Notes under the pieces: model-generated | Told to the model about the DNA's origin: nothing | Databases searched by the model: none | The model's input: the letters and a program-made list of their open reading frames with translations, nothing else | Translations under genes and position numbers: made by a program | In this document: piece by piece, positions 38,199-47,797 of the stretch | How the letters are laid out: each line of letters begins with the position of its first letter | Numbering within the stretch: the stretch's first letter is position 1 | Assembly: GCF_011752995.1 (NCBI RefSeq) | Contig: NZ_VWWL01000007.1 | Location: forward strand, 248,001-312,000 | Length of the DNA stretch: 64,000 nucleotides | Direction: 5' to 3' | Source of the DNA: Burkholderia sp. Ax-1724 | GTDB lineage: Bacteria; Pseudomonadota; Gammaproteobacteria; Burkholderiales; Burkholderiaceae

Positions 38199-38852
38199 AT
38201 GAAAAAACTCGTCATCCTGATTTCCGGACGGGGCAGCAACATGGAAGCCATCGTGCGCGCCTGCGCGAGCGAGGGCTGGCCGGCCAGGGTCGCCGCCGTG
38301 ATTGCCAACCGTCCCGATGCCGCGGGGCTCGCGTTCGCGGCGTCGCATGGCATCGCCACGGCGGTGGTCGATCACCGCCAGTTTCCCGACCGCGACAGCT
38401 TCGACGCGGCGCTCGCCGAACAGATCGACGCATTCGCACCGGACCTCGTGCTGCTCGCGGGCTTCATGCGCGTGCTGACCGCGCGCTTCGTCGACCATTA
38501 CGCCGGGCGCATGCTTAACGTGCATCCGTCGCTGCTGCCAAGCTTTGCGGGCCTCAAGACCCATCAGCAGGCGCTCGACGCCGGCGTGCGGTTCCACGGC
38601 GCGTCGGTGCACTTCGTCACGTCGCAGCTCGACCACGGGCCGATCGTCGCGCAGTCGGCGGTGCCGGTCGTGGCGGGCGACACCGCCGAGACGCTCGCCG
38701 CACGCGTGCTGACCACCGAACACATCATTTATCCGCGCGCGGCGCGCTGGTTCGTCGAAGGGCGTCTTGCTCTCGACGGCCTGCGCGTCACGCTTACGCC
38801 GCCGGAGCCTCAATGGCTCTTTGCCGGTCACCCCGCCGGAGAGGGCGCATGA
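38199..38852 (+). CDS. purN: Phosphoribosylglycinamide formyltransferase
   Basis: A 217-residue cytoplasmic enzyme that transfers a formyl group from 10-formyltetrahydrofolate to GAR in purine synthesis. The phosphate loop ISGRGSNMEAI is at about 8-18. The catalytic Asn and His are in RMLNVHPSLLPSFAGLKTHQQAL, and the Asp is in QLDHGPIVAQ. Its stop overlaps the rsmB start by ATGA, indicating coupling. Confidence 0.97.
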   Translation: MKKLVILISGRGSNMEAIVRACASEGWPARVAAVIANRPDAAGLAFAASHGIATAVVDHRQFPDRDSFDAALAEQIDAFAPDLVLLAGFMRVLTARFVDHYAGRMLNVHPSLLPSFAGLKTHQQALDAGVRFHGASVHFVTSQLDHGPIVAQSAVPVVAGDTAETLAARVLTTEHIIYPRAARWFVEGRLALDGLRVTLTPPEPQWLFAGHPAGEGA

Positions 38853-40108
38853 GATTGCATGGTTTCCTGATTGGTCAAACTGAAACGCTGCTGGCCGAAG
38901 TGCTGCGGCTCAACGGTCCCGCCGACGCCACCACGAGCCGGTTTTTCCGCGCGCATCCGAAGCTCGGGCACGCCGAGCGCGGCGTGATCGCCGAGGCGGT
39001 GTTCGCGGTGCTGCGCCGCCGGATGGAGTTCGCGCATCTGGCCGAAAGCGGCACCGGCAACCCCGCGCGCCGCATGGCGCTGCTCGGCCTGATGCAGACG
39101 GTCGGGCGCAACGCGCTCAAGCCGTTCGTCAGCGAAGCCGAGGCGACGTGGCTCGAACACGTGTCGAGGATCGACCCGGAGAGCCTGCCGCTGCGGATTC
39201 GCCTGAATCTGCCCGACTGGATCTGCCAGGCGCTCGGCCCGCAGTTCGAGGGCGCCGAGCTGGCGCAACTGGCCGCCGCGCTGAACTACCCGGCGCCGCT
39301 CGATTTGCGTGCGAATCCGGTCAAGGCGAGCCGCGACGACGTGCTGGGCGCGCTGTCGAAGGCCGGCATCGAGGCGGGCGCCACGCCGTTCGCGCCGCTC
39401 GGCGTGCGCGTGGTCGGCAAGCCGGCGCTGATGAAGCTCGACGCGTTCCAGCAGGGCTGGCTCGAAGTGCAGGACGAGGGTAGCCAGTTGCTGTGCTCGC
39501 TGGTCGCGCCGCGGCGCGGCGAGATGATCGTCGATTTCTGCGCGGGCGCCGGCGGCAAGACGCTCGCGCTCGGCGCGGCGATGCGCTCGACTGGCCGGCT
39601 CTACGCGTTCGACATCTCCGAGCGGCGTCTCGCCAAGCTGAAGCCGCGCCTTGCGCGCAGCGGCCTGTCGAACGTGAACCCGGTGCTGATCGACAGCGAA
39701 CACGACGCGAAGATCAAGCGCCTCGCCGGCAAGATCGACCGCGTGCTCGTCGACGCTCCGTGCAGCGGCCTCGGCACGCTGCGCCGCAACCCGGACCTGA
39801 AGTGGCGCCAGTCGCCGGAGTCGATTGCCGAGCTGGCGCCGAAGCAGGCGTCGATTCTCGCGAGCGCGGCGCGTCTCGTGAAGAAGGGCGGCCGGCTCGT
39901 CTATGCGACCTGCTCGATTCTCGAAGCGGAAAACGAGGCGATCGTGCAGCAGTTCCTCGCCGATCATCCCGATTTCGCGCTGGTGCCCGTGCGCGACGTG
40001 CTCGCCGAGCAGCGCATCGAGCTCGACATGGACGATTACCTGAAGCTGTGGCCGCACCGTCACGCCACCGACGGCTTCTTCGCCGCCGTGCTGGAGCGCC
40101 AGAGCTAG
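38849..40108 (+). CDS. rsmB: 16S rRNA m5C967-type methyltransferase RsmB
   Basis: A 419-residue S-adenosylmethionine-dependent RNA cytosine-5 methyltransferase. The N-terminal NusB-like segment is followed from about residue 225 by the catalytic domain. SAM binding is in VDFCAGAGGKTLALGAAM and LYAFDISERRL. The two cysteines are in VDAPCSGLGTLRRNPDLKW and VYATCSILEAENEAI. By position and domain make-up this is RsmB/RsmF-like; the precise target base is inferred. The start at 38849 is fixed by the four-base overlap with purN. Confidence 0.9.
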   Translation: MRLHGFLIGQTETLLAEVLRLNGPADATTSRFFRAHPKLGHAERGVIAEAVFAVLRRRMEFAHLAESGTGNPARRMALLGLMQTVGRNALKPFVSEAEATWLEHVSRIDPESLPLRIRLNLPDWICQALGPQFEGAELAQLAAALNYPAPLDLRANPVKASRDDVLGALSKAGIEAGATPFAPLGVRVVGKPALMKLDAFQQGWLEVQDEGSQLLCSLVAPRRGEMIVDFCAGAGGKTLALGAAMRSTGRLYAFDISERRLAKLKPRLARSGLSNVNPVLIDSEHDAKIKRLAGKIDRVLVDAPCSGLGTLRRNPDLKWRQSPESIAELAPKQASILASAARLVKKGGRLVYATCSILEAENEAIVQQFLADHPDFALVPVRDVLAEQRIELDMDDYLKLWPHRHATDGFFAAVLERQS

Positions 40109-40180
40109 GCGCGTCCGGCTTTTTGCCGGCGTGCGCGGGCTGCCTTGCAGTCGCGGCGCGCCGGCGCTTTCGGCGAGATC

Positions 40181-41590
40181 ATGCAGACGAGTCTTTTTTT
40201 CCATCGCTTCAGCGACATCGCGCACGACTTCGGTCAGCCCGTGATGTTGTGGCAGGTCGGCATCCTGCTCGCGACGCTGCTCGTCGCGTGGCTGCTTGCG
40301 CGCACGCTGCGCCGCCGCCTCGGCGGCCCGCGGCATCCGCGCTACCAGACCCTGCGCTTCGGCATGGAAAGCCTGAACCGCGCGGCCTTTCCGCTGCTCG
40401 GCGCGGCGCTCGTGTGGCTCGCGCGGGCGATCGCCGGCCAGTTCATGCACACCGCGCTGCTCGATCTGGCGCTGGTGCCGCTTGCCGGCATCGGCCTCAT
40501 CTACATCGTGTTCTTCTTCGCGCGCCGCGTCTTCAGCCGCGACGGCGGCGTGCATCCGTGGCTTTTCCTCGTCGAGAAGACCGTCTCGGTGGTGGTCTGG
40601 ATCGGCATGGTGCTCACACTGATGGGCATCCAGGACGAGGTGATCGCGTGGATGGGCAGCGTGCGGTTCCGCGTCGCCAACGCGCACATGACGCTGCTCT
40701 CGCTCGTGACCGGCCTGCTGTGGGTCGGCATCACGATGATCGTCGCGATGTGGCTCGGCTCGACGTTCGAAGACCGCCTGATGCGCTCGAAAACGCTCGA
40801 CGCGAACCTGAAGGTCGTGGTCGCGCGCGTCGGCCGGGCGGCTTTCGTGCTGGCGGCGATCCTGATCAGCCTGTCGATCGTCGGCATCGACATCACCGTG
40901 CTCGGCGTGTTCGGTGGCGCGCTCGGGGTCGGGCTCGGCTTCGGCATGCAGAAGATCGCGAGCAACTACGTGTCGGGCTTCATCATCCTGCTCGACCGGT
41001 CGTTGCGGATCGGCGACACGATCAGCACGGGCGGCCTGCAAGGCATGGTCACGCAGATCCGCACGCGCTACACCGTCGTGCGCGGGCTCGACGGCATCGA
41101 AACGCTGATTCCGAACGAAAAGCTCATTACCGACGTGGTGCAGAACCAGTCGTCGTACCTGACGCGCGGCTATGCCAAGGCGGCCGTGCAGATCGCCTAT
41201 ACGTCCGACGTCGAGCAGGCCATGGCGCTACTCGTCCAGGCCGCCGACGACGTGCCGCGCGTCTTGCGCGAGCCGGTGCCGACGCCGTATCTGGTGGGCT
41301 TCGGCCCCGACGGCATCAATCTCGAACTGGGTTTCTGGATCGCCGACGCGGCGACCGGCACGGGGGGCGTGCGCTCGACGATCAACCGCAACATCTGGCG
41401 CCTGTTCTCCGAACACGACATCTCGATTCCGCTCGCGCAACGCGAAGTGCGGATCGTCGGACCGGCGGGCGGCGCTATGCCGCATCCGGTAACTATGACC
41501 GGCCCCGGCGCGGCGCCTGCTGCCGCGTCCGCTTCCTTGCCCGAGGCCGCGCTCGGGCCGATGGACGGCGCCCCGAGCGACGTTCGCTGA
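40181..41590 (+). CDS. MscS-family mechanosensitive ion channel
   Basis: A 469-residue inner-membrane channel that opens under membrane tension to release solutes after osmotic downshock. Several helices occupy residues 15-235. The pore-lining helix and its extension are recognisable as GVFGGALGVGLGFGMQKIASNYVSGFIILLDRSLRIGDTI (about 245-284), followed by the beta domain with VRGLDGIETLIPNEKLITDVVQN. The C terminus after residue 430 is Ala/Pro-rich. The ATG at 40181 has only a weak GGCGAG upstream. It lies 72 bases after rsmB. Confidence 0.92.
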   Translation: MQTSLFFHRFSDIAHDFGQPVMLWQVGILLATLLVAWLLARTLRRRLGGPRHPRYQTLRFGMESLNRAAFPLLGAALVWLARAIAGQFMHTALLDLALVPLAGIGLIYIVFFFARRVFSRDGGVHPWLFLVEKTVSVVVWIGMVLTLMGIQDEVIAWMGSVRFRVANAHMTLLSLVTGLLWVGITMIVAMWLGSTFEDRLMRSKTLDANLKVVVARVGRAAFVLAAILISLSIVGIDITVLGVFGGALGVGLGFGMQKIASNYVSGFIILLDRSLRIGDTISTGGLQGMVTQIRTRYTVVRGLDGIETLIPNEKLITDVVQNQSSYLTRGYAKAAVQIAYTSDVEQAMALLVQAADDVPRVLREPVPTPYLVGFGPDGINLELGFWIADAATGTGGVRSTINRNIWRLFSEHDISIPLAQREVRIVGPAGGAMPHPVTMTGPGAAPAAASASLPEAALGPMDGAPSDVR

Positions 41591-41736
41591 CGGGATCGAC
41601 GCCCCGCCGCGCCGCCCGAAACGGTCCGCAGCGGCCGTTATGATATTGATATCACACAAAAAATCCCTATTTGTTACAAACACTTGGGATGCTTCAAGTA
41701 GAATATCGTGCTATCCCGCTGTATGCTTTCACTTTC

Positions 41737-41757
41737 TTGACACACGCAATGCGTGTG
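41737..41757 (+). promoter_or_regulatory. TTGACA with overlapping inverted repeat upstream of the desaturase gene
   Basis: A perfect -35 hexamer TTGACA (41737-41742) overlaps an inverted repeat CACACGCA / TGCGTGTG (41741-41748 and 41750-41757) with one base between arms. The -10 region 17 bases on (CCGTAT) is poor. The repeat could be an operator for membrane-lipid control. Confidence 0.4.
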
Positions 41758-41789
41758 CTCCGTATCTCTCGTTCTGCAGGTAACTTACC

Positions 41790-42986
41790 TTGTTGAATTC
41801 TTTGCTCGATTTTCTTGCTCACGGCCTGTTGCATTTCTCGTGGTGGCAACTCGTCGTGTACACGCTCATCGTGACGCACATCACGATTATCGGCGTGACC
41901 GTCTATCTGCATCGCTGCCAGGCGCATCGCGCGTTGGAGCTGCATCCCATCGCGAGTCATTTTTTCCGCTTCTGGCTGTGGATGACCACCGGCATGCTGA
42001 CCGGCCAGTGGGCCGCGATTCACCGCAAACACCACGCGAAGTGCGAGACCGAGGAAGATCCGCACAGCCCGCAAACGCGCGGTATCTGGAAGGTGCTGCT
42101 CGAAGGCGCCGAGCTGTATCGCACCGAAGCGAAAAACGAAGAAACGATGCGCAAGTTCAGCCACGGCACGCCGAGCGACTGGATGGAGCGCAACGTCTAC
42201 ACGAAGTACCCGATTCTCGGCGTGAGCCTGATGATGGTGATCAACGTCGCGCTGTTCGGCGTCGTCGGCCTGACGATCTGGGCCGTGCAGATGATCTGGA
42301 TTCCGTTCTGGGCTGCCGGCGTGGTCAACGGCCTCGCGCACTTCTGGGGCTATCGCAACTTCAATTCGTCGGATGCGAGCACCAACATCTTCCCGTGGGG
42401 CATCATCATCGGCGGCGAAGAGCTGCACAACAATCATCATACGTATGCGACGTCGGCCAAGCTGTCGAACAAATGGTACGAGTTCGACATCGGCTGGATG
42501 TACATCCGCATCATGTCGGCGTTCCGTCTTGCCAAGGTGAAGAAGGTCGCGCCCACGCCGCGTCTGACCACCGGCAAGCTCGTGCTCGACCAGGACACGC
42601 TGCAGGCCGTGCTCGCGAACCGCTACGAAGTGATGGCGCGCTACGGCAAGGCGCTCAAGCGCGCGTACCGCCAGGAGCTTGCGCATCTGAAGGATGTCGG
42701 CTCGCGCGAGAAGTATCAGTTGATGCGCGGTGCGCGTAGCTGGTTCCACAAGGAAGAGGCTGGGCTGAACGAGCCGCAGAAGCGCCAGCTGCCGCAAATC
42801 TTCGCCAACAGCCAGAAGCTCAAGACCTACATCGATATGCGCAACGAACTCGCGTCGATGTGGGAACGCTCCAACGCATCGCGCGAACAACTGCTCGCGC
42901 AATTGCAGGACTGGTGCCATCGCGCCGAGCAGAGCGGCATCAAGGCGCTGCACGATTTCGCGACGCGACTGCGTCGCTATGCTTGA
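41790..42986 (+). CDS. Acyl-lipid/acyl-CoA fatty acid desaturase
   Basis: A 398-residue inner-membrane di-iron desaturase, probably delta-9 type, which introduces a double bond to keep membranes fluid. The three histidine boxes are HRCQAH (41-46), HRKHH (78-82) and HNNHH (213-217), between hydrophobic helices. Translation appears to start at TTG (41790, followed at once by a second TTG), with AGGTAA upstream; no in-frame ATG gives a full-length protein. The 70-residue helical, charged C-terminal tail (EAGLNEPQKRQLPQIFANSQKLKTYIDMRNEL) is extra relative to minimal desaturases. A terminator follows. Confidence 0.93.
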   Translation: MLNSLLDFLAHGLLHFSWWQLVVYTLIVTHITIIGVTVYLHRCQAHRALELHPIASHFFRFWLWMTTGMLTGQWAAIHRKHHAKCETEEDPHSPQTRGIWKVLLEGAELYRTEAKNEETMRKFSHGTPSDWMERNVYTKYPILGVSLMMVINVALFGVVGLTIWAVQMIWIPFWAAGVVNGLAHFWGYRNFNSSDASTNIFPWGIIIGGEELHNNHHTYATSAKLSNKWYEFDIGWMYIRIMSAFRLAKVKKVAPTPRLTTGKLVLDQDTLQAVLANRYEVMARYGKALKRAYRQELAHLKDVGSREKYQLMRGARSWFHKEEAGLNEPQKRQLPQIFANSQKLKTYIDMRNELASMWERSNASREQLLAQLQDWCHRAEQSGIKALHDFATRLRRYA

Positions 42987-43021
42987 GCGCGAAAAAATCC
43001 ATTAAAATTTCAGAACGTCAC

Positions 43022-43052
43022 AAAACCCCGCGTTGGCGGGGTTTTTCTTTTT
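43022..43052 (+). terminator. Terminator of the desaturase gene
   Basis: Stem AAAACCCCGC / GCGGGGTTTT with loop GTTG, then TCTTTTT. It lies about 35 bases after the desaturase stop and isolates it from nadA. Confidence 0.95.
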
Positions 43053-43125
43053 GGCGTCGTGGAAAGCCGTCGCGACTGTAGTGACTCGATGGGCAAGCGG
43101 CGGCGCGGCGAGGACAGAGGAGATC

Positions 43126-44265
43126 ATGGAGCAGCAGGCGATCAGGACCGTCGAATATGACCGGCCGCAGGCGCAAGGCACGACTTGCGGGATCGGTCAG
43201 GCATGGGCGAAGGTGCCCGAGATGCCGTCGGCGGCAGAAAAGGCGGCACTGAAGGCACGGATTCGTGCATTACTCGAGCGCGAGAAAGCCGTACTCGTCG
43301 CGCACTATTATGTCGACGCGGAATTGCAGGAGCTCGCCGACGAAACCGGCGGCATCGTGGCCGACTCGCTGGAAATGGCCCGCTTCGGGCGCGATCACGA
43401 CGCGCAAACGCTCGTGGTGGCGGGGGTGCGCTTCATGGGCGAGACCGCGAAAATCCTCAGCCCCGACAAGCGCATTCTGATGCCGGATCTGGATGCGACC
43501 TGTTCGCTCGATCTCGGCTGTCCGGTCGACGAATTCTCGGCGTTCTGCGATGCGCATCCGGACCGCACGGTAGTCGTGTACGCGAACACGAGCGCGGCAG
43601 TGAAGGCGCGAGCGGACTGGATGGTGACGTCGTCGATCGGGCTCGAGATCGTCGCCGATCTGCATGCGCGCGGCGAGAAGATCATCTGGGCGCCGGACCG
43701 CCATCTCGGCAGCTACATCCAGGGCAAGACCGGCGCGGACATGCTGATGTGGCAGGGCTCGTGCCTCGTGCACGACGAATTCAAGGGCATCGAACTCGAT
43801 CTGCTGCGCGCCGAGTATCCGCTAGCAAAGGTGCTCGTGCATCCGGAGTCGCCGCCCAACGTGGTCGCGCAGGCGGACGTGGTCGGCTCGACGACCCAGT
43901 TGATCGACGCCGCGCAGAAGCTCGATGCGACGCATTTCATCGTCGCGACCGATCTCGGCATTCTTCACAAGATGCAGCTCGCCGCGCCCGGCAAGACGCT
44001 GATTGCCGCGCCCACGGCCGGCAACAGCGCGACCTGCAAGAGCTGCGCGCATTGTCCGTGGATGGCGATGAACGGCCTCGCGAATCTGGCCGATGTGCTC
44101 GAACGCGGCCATAACGAGATTTTCGTCGAGCGCGCGATCGGCGAACGGGCGCGTCTGCCGATCGACCGCATGCTGGACTTCGCGGCGCGTCACAAGAAGC
44201 GCGTGCAGGCGAGCGGCGATCTCGCGCGCGACGCGCAACTGTATTCGAATGTGGGGGCAGCGTAA
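43126..44265 (+). CDS. nadA: Quinolinate synthase A
   Basis: A 379-residue [4Fe-4S] enzyme that condenses iminoaspartate (from NadB) with dihydroxyacetone phosphate to give quinolinate for NAD. Cluster cysteines are likely in [22 protein letters not shown] and the [10 protein letters not shown] segment near residues 305-314. [18 protein letters not shown] is the family N-terminal block. The ATG at 43126 has GAGGAG upstream; the longer frame starts inside the desaturase terminator and is rejected. nadC follows with a TAATG overlap, so the two are coupled. Confidence 0.97.
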   Translation: MEQQAIRTVEYDRPQAQGTTCGIGQAWAKVPEMPSAAEKAALKARIRALLEREKAVLVAHYYVDAELQELADETGGIVADSLEMARFGRDHDAQTLVVAGVRFMGETAKILSPDKRILMPDLDATCSLDLGCPVDEFSAFCDAHPDRTVVVYANTSAAVKARADWMVTSSIGLEIVADLHARGEKIIWAPDRHLGSYIQGKTGADMLMWQGSCLVHDEFKGIELDLLRAEYPLAKVLVHPESPPNVVAQADVVGSTTQLIDAAQKLDATHFIVATDLGILHKMQLAAPGKTLIAAPTAGNSATCKSCAHCPWMAMNGLANLADVLERGHNEIFVERAIGERARLPIDRMLDFAARHKKRVQASGDLARDAQLYSNVGAA

Positions 44266-45188
44266 TGGCGGTACTTGAGAAGGCGCCCGGGCAGGCCGTC
44301 GGGGGCGAGCGGTTCGAGGCGGTGTCGCCGCTCTTCGCGGAAATTCACGCGCAATATGGCGCCGCGTTCGATGCGGCGCTCGCGCGCAACATTGCCGATG
44401 CGCTCGCCGAAGACGTCGGAGCCGGCGACCAGACCGGCCGACTCGTGCCGGCGGACGAGATTCGCAACGCGCGCATCGTCGTGCGCGAGGATGCGGTGCT
44501 GTGCGGTGTGCTGTGGTTCAACGCCGTGATGCGGTCGGTCGATCCGCGCATCGAGGTTCAATGGCGTTACCGCGAGGGCGAGCGCATGAGCGCGAACACT
44601 CCCGTCTGCGAACTGCGCGGGCCGGTACGCGCGCTGCTGACCGCCGAGCGCAACGCGATGAACTTTCTGCAACTGCTGTCGGGCGTGGCGAGCGCGACGC
44701 GCCGCTATGTCGACGCGATTGCTCATACGCATACGCGCGTCCTCGACACGCGCAAGACGCTGCCGGGCTTGCGGCTCGCGCAGAAGTACGCGGTGCGGGT
44801 GGGCGGCGGCGCGAATCAGCGGCTCGCGTTGTACGACGGCATTCTGATCAAGGAGAACCACATTGCCGCAGCAGGCGGCGTGGGCGCGGCGATGGACGCG
44901 GCGCTTGCCTTGAATGCGGGCGTGCCGATCCAGATCGAAGTCGAAACGATCGAGCAACTGGAAACCGGGCTCGCGCACGGTGCGCAGTCGATTCTGCTCG
45001 ACAACTTCTCGTTCGACATGATGCGCGACGCGGTGCGTATCACGGCGGGGCGGGCGGTGCTCGAGGTATCCGGTGGTGTGAACTTCGACACTGTGAGTAC
45101 GATCGCGGAGACGGGGGTCGATCGTGTTTCGATTGGTTCGCTGACCAAGGACGTGCGCGCAACGGATTACTCGATGCGGATCGTCTGA
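44265..45188 (+). CDS. nadC: Nicotinate-nucleotide pyrophosphorylase (carboxylating)
   Basis: A 307-residue enzyme that turns quinolinate and PRPP into nicotinate mononucleotide with loss of CO2. Typical blocks are ALAEDVGAGDQTGRLVP (about 45-61), AERNAMNFLQLLSGVASATRRYV, DTRKTLPGLRLAQKYAVRVGGGANQRLALYDGILIKENH and VSGGVNFDTVSTIAETGVDRVSIGSLT. Its N terminus is longer than E. coli NadC by about 15 residues. The start codon shares one base with the nadA stop. Confidence 0.97.
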   Translation: MAVLEKAPGQAVGGERFEAVSPLFAEIHAQYGAAFDAALARNIADALAEDVGAGDQTGRLVPADEIRNARIVVREDAVLCGVLWFNAVMRSVDPRIEVQWRYREGERMSANTPVCELRGPVRALLTAERNAMNFLQLLSGVASATRRYVDAIAHTHTRVLDTRKTLPGLRLAQKYAVRVGGGANQRLALYDGILIKENHIAAAGGVGAAMDAALALNAGVPIQIEVETIEQLETGLAHGAQSILLDNFSFDMMRDAVRITAGRAVLEVSGGVNFDTVSTIAETGVDRVSIGSLTKDVRATDYSMRIV

Positions 45189-45227
45189 CGCCGACACTCC
45201 GACGCGTCGACGTGTGAGCGCTCGCTG

Positions 45228-45267
45228 AACAAGGCCATGGCCGGGAGTCTCCGGGCATGGCCTTGTT
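45228..45267. terminator. Long hairpin between convergent nadC and nadB
   Basis: Arms AACAAGGCCATG (45228-45239) and CATGGCCTTGTT (45256-45267), with an inner CCGG/CCGG pairing, form a near-complete 40-base cruciform between the tail-to-tail genes. It lacks a strong T-run on either side, so it may be a weak two-way terminator or an mRNA 3' end stabiliser. Confidence 0.6.
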
Positions 45268-45310
45268 GGTTTGCCGCGTTCGTTTCAGTGCCGGCTTTTG
45301 CCGCCGTTTC

Positions 45311-46909
45311 TCACGCGTCGCGCTTGCGCGCATACTCCGGCGACAACACCGTCGGCAATGCCTTCGGCAGCGTAGTCGGCCAGTCGCGGCTGAAATGCAG
45401 CCCGCGGCTTTCGCGCCGCAAGCGCGCGCCTTCGACGATCAGCGACGCGACGTCGACCAGATTGCGCAGTTCCAGCAGATCGCGGCTCACCTTGAAATTC
45501 GCGTAGTACTCGTGGATCTCGTCGCGCAGCAGCGTAAGCCGGTGCCTGGCGCGCTCGAGCCGCTTGTCGGTGCGCACGATGCCGACGTAATTCCACATCA
45601 GCCGGCGCAGTTCGTCCCAGTTGTGCGCGACCACGACTTCTTCATCGGGATCGGAGACGCGGCTTTCGTCCCACGCCGGCAGCGGCGCATGGACGGTGGC
45701 GCCGAAGCCTTCCGCTTCGATCGCCTGCGCGGCCGAGCGGCCGATCACGAGGCATTCGAGCAGCGAGTTGCTGGCGAGCCGATTCGCGCCGTGCAAGCCG
45801 GTGCAGGACGTCTCGCCGACCGCGTAAAGGCCCGCGAGATCTGTGCGCCCGGCAAGGTCGGTGACGACGCCGCCGCACGTGTAGTGCGCGGCCGGCACGA
45901 CGGGAATCGGCTCTTTGGTGATGTCGATGCCGAATTCGAGGCAGCGGGCGAGGATGGTCGGGAAGTGCTCGTGCAGGAACTCGGGCGGTTGATGGCTGAT
46001 GTCGAGGTACACGCAATCGATGCCGCGCTTCTTGATCTCGAAGTCGATTGCACGTGCGACGATATCGCGCGGCGCCAGTTCCGCGCGCTCGTCGTGATTC
46101 GGCATGAAGCGCGTGCCGTCGGGCAGCTTCAGGATGCCGCCTTCGCCGCGCACCGCTTCGGAAATCAGAAACGACTTCGCGTACGGGTGGAACAGACAGG
46201 TCGGGTGAAACTGGATGAATTCCATATTCGACACGCGGCAGCCGGCTCGCCATGCCATTGCGATGCCGTCGCCGGTCGCGGTGTCGGGGTTCGTCGTGTA
46301 CAGGTAGACCTTGCCGGCGCCGCCGGTGGCGAGCACTGTATGCGGCGCCTCGATCGTCACGGTGCGGCCGCTTTGCTGGTCGAGCGCGTAGAGGCCGTGG
46401 CAACGGCGGCCGGGCAGGCCGAGGCGATCCGAGGTGATCAGGTCGATCGCGTGGTGATCTTCGAACAGCGTGATGTTTGGGTGGCGGCGCACCTGTTCGC
46501 TGAGCGTGGCGACTACCGCGTGGCCGGTCGCATCCGCTGCATGAATGATTCGGCGATGGCTGTGGCCGCCTTCGCGCGTCAGGTGAAAACCGAGTTCGGC
46601 GTCGTCGTCTTTCGTGAACGGCACGCCCTGTTCGATCAGCCATTCGATCGCGGTGCGCCCATGTTCGACGATGAAGCGCGTAGCGGCTTCGTCGCACAGG
46701 CCGCCGCCGGCGACCAGCGTGTCGCGCACGTGATTGTCGATGCTGTCCGCGGAATCGAGTACCGCGGCAATGCCGCCTTGTGCCCAGTCGCTCGCACCTT
46801 CGGTCAGCGATCGCTTGGCGATCACCGCGACCCGCCGCGTTTGCGCGAGATTGAGCGCGACGCTCAAGCCCGCCAGACCACTACCGACAATCGCCACATC
46901 GAATTCCAT
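45311..46909 (-). CDS. nadB: L-aspartate oxidase
   Basis: A 532-residue FAD enzyme oxidising aspartate to iminoaspartate, the first step of de novo NAD synthesis. FAD binding is shown by [16 protein letters not shown] at the N terminus and by [31 protein letters not shown] at about 350-380. The catalytic-region blocks [18 protein letters not shown] and [10 protein letters not shown] are present. I chose the ATG at 46909 because MEFDVAIVG is the family N terminus; a frame extending 22 codons upstream has no similarity. It converges on nadA-nadC and is transcribed separately. Confidence 0.97.
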   Translation of the reverse strand: MEFDVAIVGSGLAGLSVALNLAQTRRVAVIAKRSLTEGASDWAQGGIAAVLDSADSIDNHVRDTLVAGGGLCDEAATRFIVEHGRTAIEWLIEQGVPFTKDDDAELGFHLTREGGHSHRRIIHAADATGHAVVATLSEQVRRHPNITLFEDHHAIDLITSDRLGLPGRRCHGLYALDQQSGRTVTIEAPHTVLATGGAGKVYLYTTNPDTATGDGIAMAWRAGCRVSNMEFIQFHPTCLFHPYAKSFLISEAVRGEGGILKLPDGTRFMPNHDERAELAPRDIVARAIDFEIKKRGIDCVYLDISHQPPEFLHEHFPTILARCLEFGIDITKEPIPVVPAAHYTCGGVVTDLAGRTDLAGLYAVGETSCTGLHGANRLASNSLLECLVIGRSAAQAIEAEGFGATVHAPLPAWDESRVSDPDEEVVVAHNWDELRRLMWNYVGIVRTDKRLERARHRLTLLRDEIHEYYANFKVSRDLLELRNLVDVASLIVEGARLRRESRGLHFSRDWPTTLPKALPTVLSPEYARKRDA

Positions 46910-47131
46910 TACCGACCATCTCCCTCTTTCGTTTTGCGATGATGGCGCATAAATCGTGCGCCGCGGAAACGACAAAGGATACGCGTCGTAACGACCGAAC
47001 GAAAGTCGGCCGAACGGGATAGGACGGTTTGCGAGGACGCAGTGAAAGCGGCTGGCCGTGGCGAGCGATGCTGCCTCAGCTACGGACGGGGAGCGTTACG
47101 CGGTCAATGCGGATTTTGCTCGCACAAAAGC
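46910..47131. other. nadB promoter side, no gene seen
   Basis: Between the nadB start and the rpmG terminator. It should contain the nadB promoter on the minus strand, but no clear -35/-10 pair was found. Open frames here are antisense or chance. Confidence 0.4.
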
Positions 47132-47160
47132 AAAAGCCCCGCACGAATGCGGGGCTTTCT
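47132..47160 (-). terminator. Terminator of rpmB-rpmG
   Basis: Stem AAAGCCCCGCA / TGCGGGGCTTT with loop CGAA, followed on the minus strand by TGCTTTTG. It lies about 40 bases after the rpmG stop. Confidence 0.9.
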
Positions 47161-47197
47161 TGCACATTTGCCTTCGTCAGGCAGAGGAGCCTCGATC

Positions 47198-47365
47198 TTA
47201 TTTGATCTTGGTTTCCTTGTAGTCAACATGCTTGCGGATGACCGGATCAAATTTCTTGATCAGCATCTTTTCCGGCATGTTGCGTTTGTTCTTCGTGGTC
47301 GTGTAGAAGTGACCCGTGCCTGCGGTCGATTCCAGCTTGATCTTGTCGCGTGCGCCCTTTGCCAT
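47198..47365 (-). CDS. rpmG: 50S ribosomal protein L33
   Basis: A 55-residue ribosomal protein of the large subunit, near the E site. The translation begins [18 protein letters not shown] and ends [10 protein letters not shown], with the typical [27 protein letters not shown] core. It is the cysteine-free form, which does not bind zinc. A Shine-Dalgarno-like AAGGAG precedes the ATG in the gap to rpmB. It follows rpmB by ten bases, the classic rpmB-rpmG pair. Confidence 0.97.
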   Translation of the reverse strand: MAKGARDKIKLESTAGTGHFYTTTKNKRNMPEKMLIKKFDPVIRKHVDYKETKIK

Positions 47366-47375
47366 GATTTACTCC

Positions 47376-47609
47376 TTAGGCTTCACCGCGTGCGCGCAGG
47401 TCTGCGAGCACAGCGTCGATACCGTTCTTGTCGATCAGGCGCAGGCCGGCATTCGAAATGCGCAGACGCACCCAACGGTTTTCGCTTTCCACCCAGATAC
47501 GGCGGCTTTGCAGGTTCGGCAGGAACCGGCGCTTGGTCTTGTTGTTCGCGTGGGAAACGTTGTTGCCGCTCATCGGCGCTTTCCCAGTTACTTGGCATAC
47601 GCGTGCCAT
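47376..47609 (-). CDS. rpmB: 50S ribosomal protein L28
   Basis: A 77-residue large-subunit protein. The whole sequence matches bacterial L28: [33 protein letters not shown], then [31 protein letters not shown]. The spacing CQVTGK without the CxxC pair indicates the zinc-free form. AGGAG lies before the ATG. It leads the rpmB-rpmG operon, downstream of radC on the same strand after about 190 bases. Confidence 0.98.
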   Translation of the reverse strand: MARVCQVTGKAPMSGNNVSHANNKTKRRFLPNLQSRRIWVESENRWVRLRISNAGLRLIDKNGIDAVLADLRARGEA

Positions 47610-47797
47610 GAGAGCACTCCTAATACGCTAATTCTGAGTTCGAACGCCGTGAAAGTTTCCCGAAAAGAGCCGCGCTGAAGTTGAGCCGAAGGACTCGCTA
47701 CTGCAGCCGCCTGACCTTTGCGGAACGCCTTGATGGCTTCGGAACAGGGGGTTGGAAATAGGCAAACCGGAATTCTAGCAGAAAAAAAGCCGCAAAA

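Noticed and set aside
38061..38831. N-terminal extension of ribF by about 257 residues
   Set aside because: It is antisense to purN; RibF similarity begins at the GTG at 38060.
43033..43125. 31-residue N-terminal extension of nadA
   Set aside because: Starts inside the desaturase terminator; the ATG at 43126 has GAGGAG upstream.
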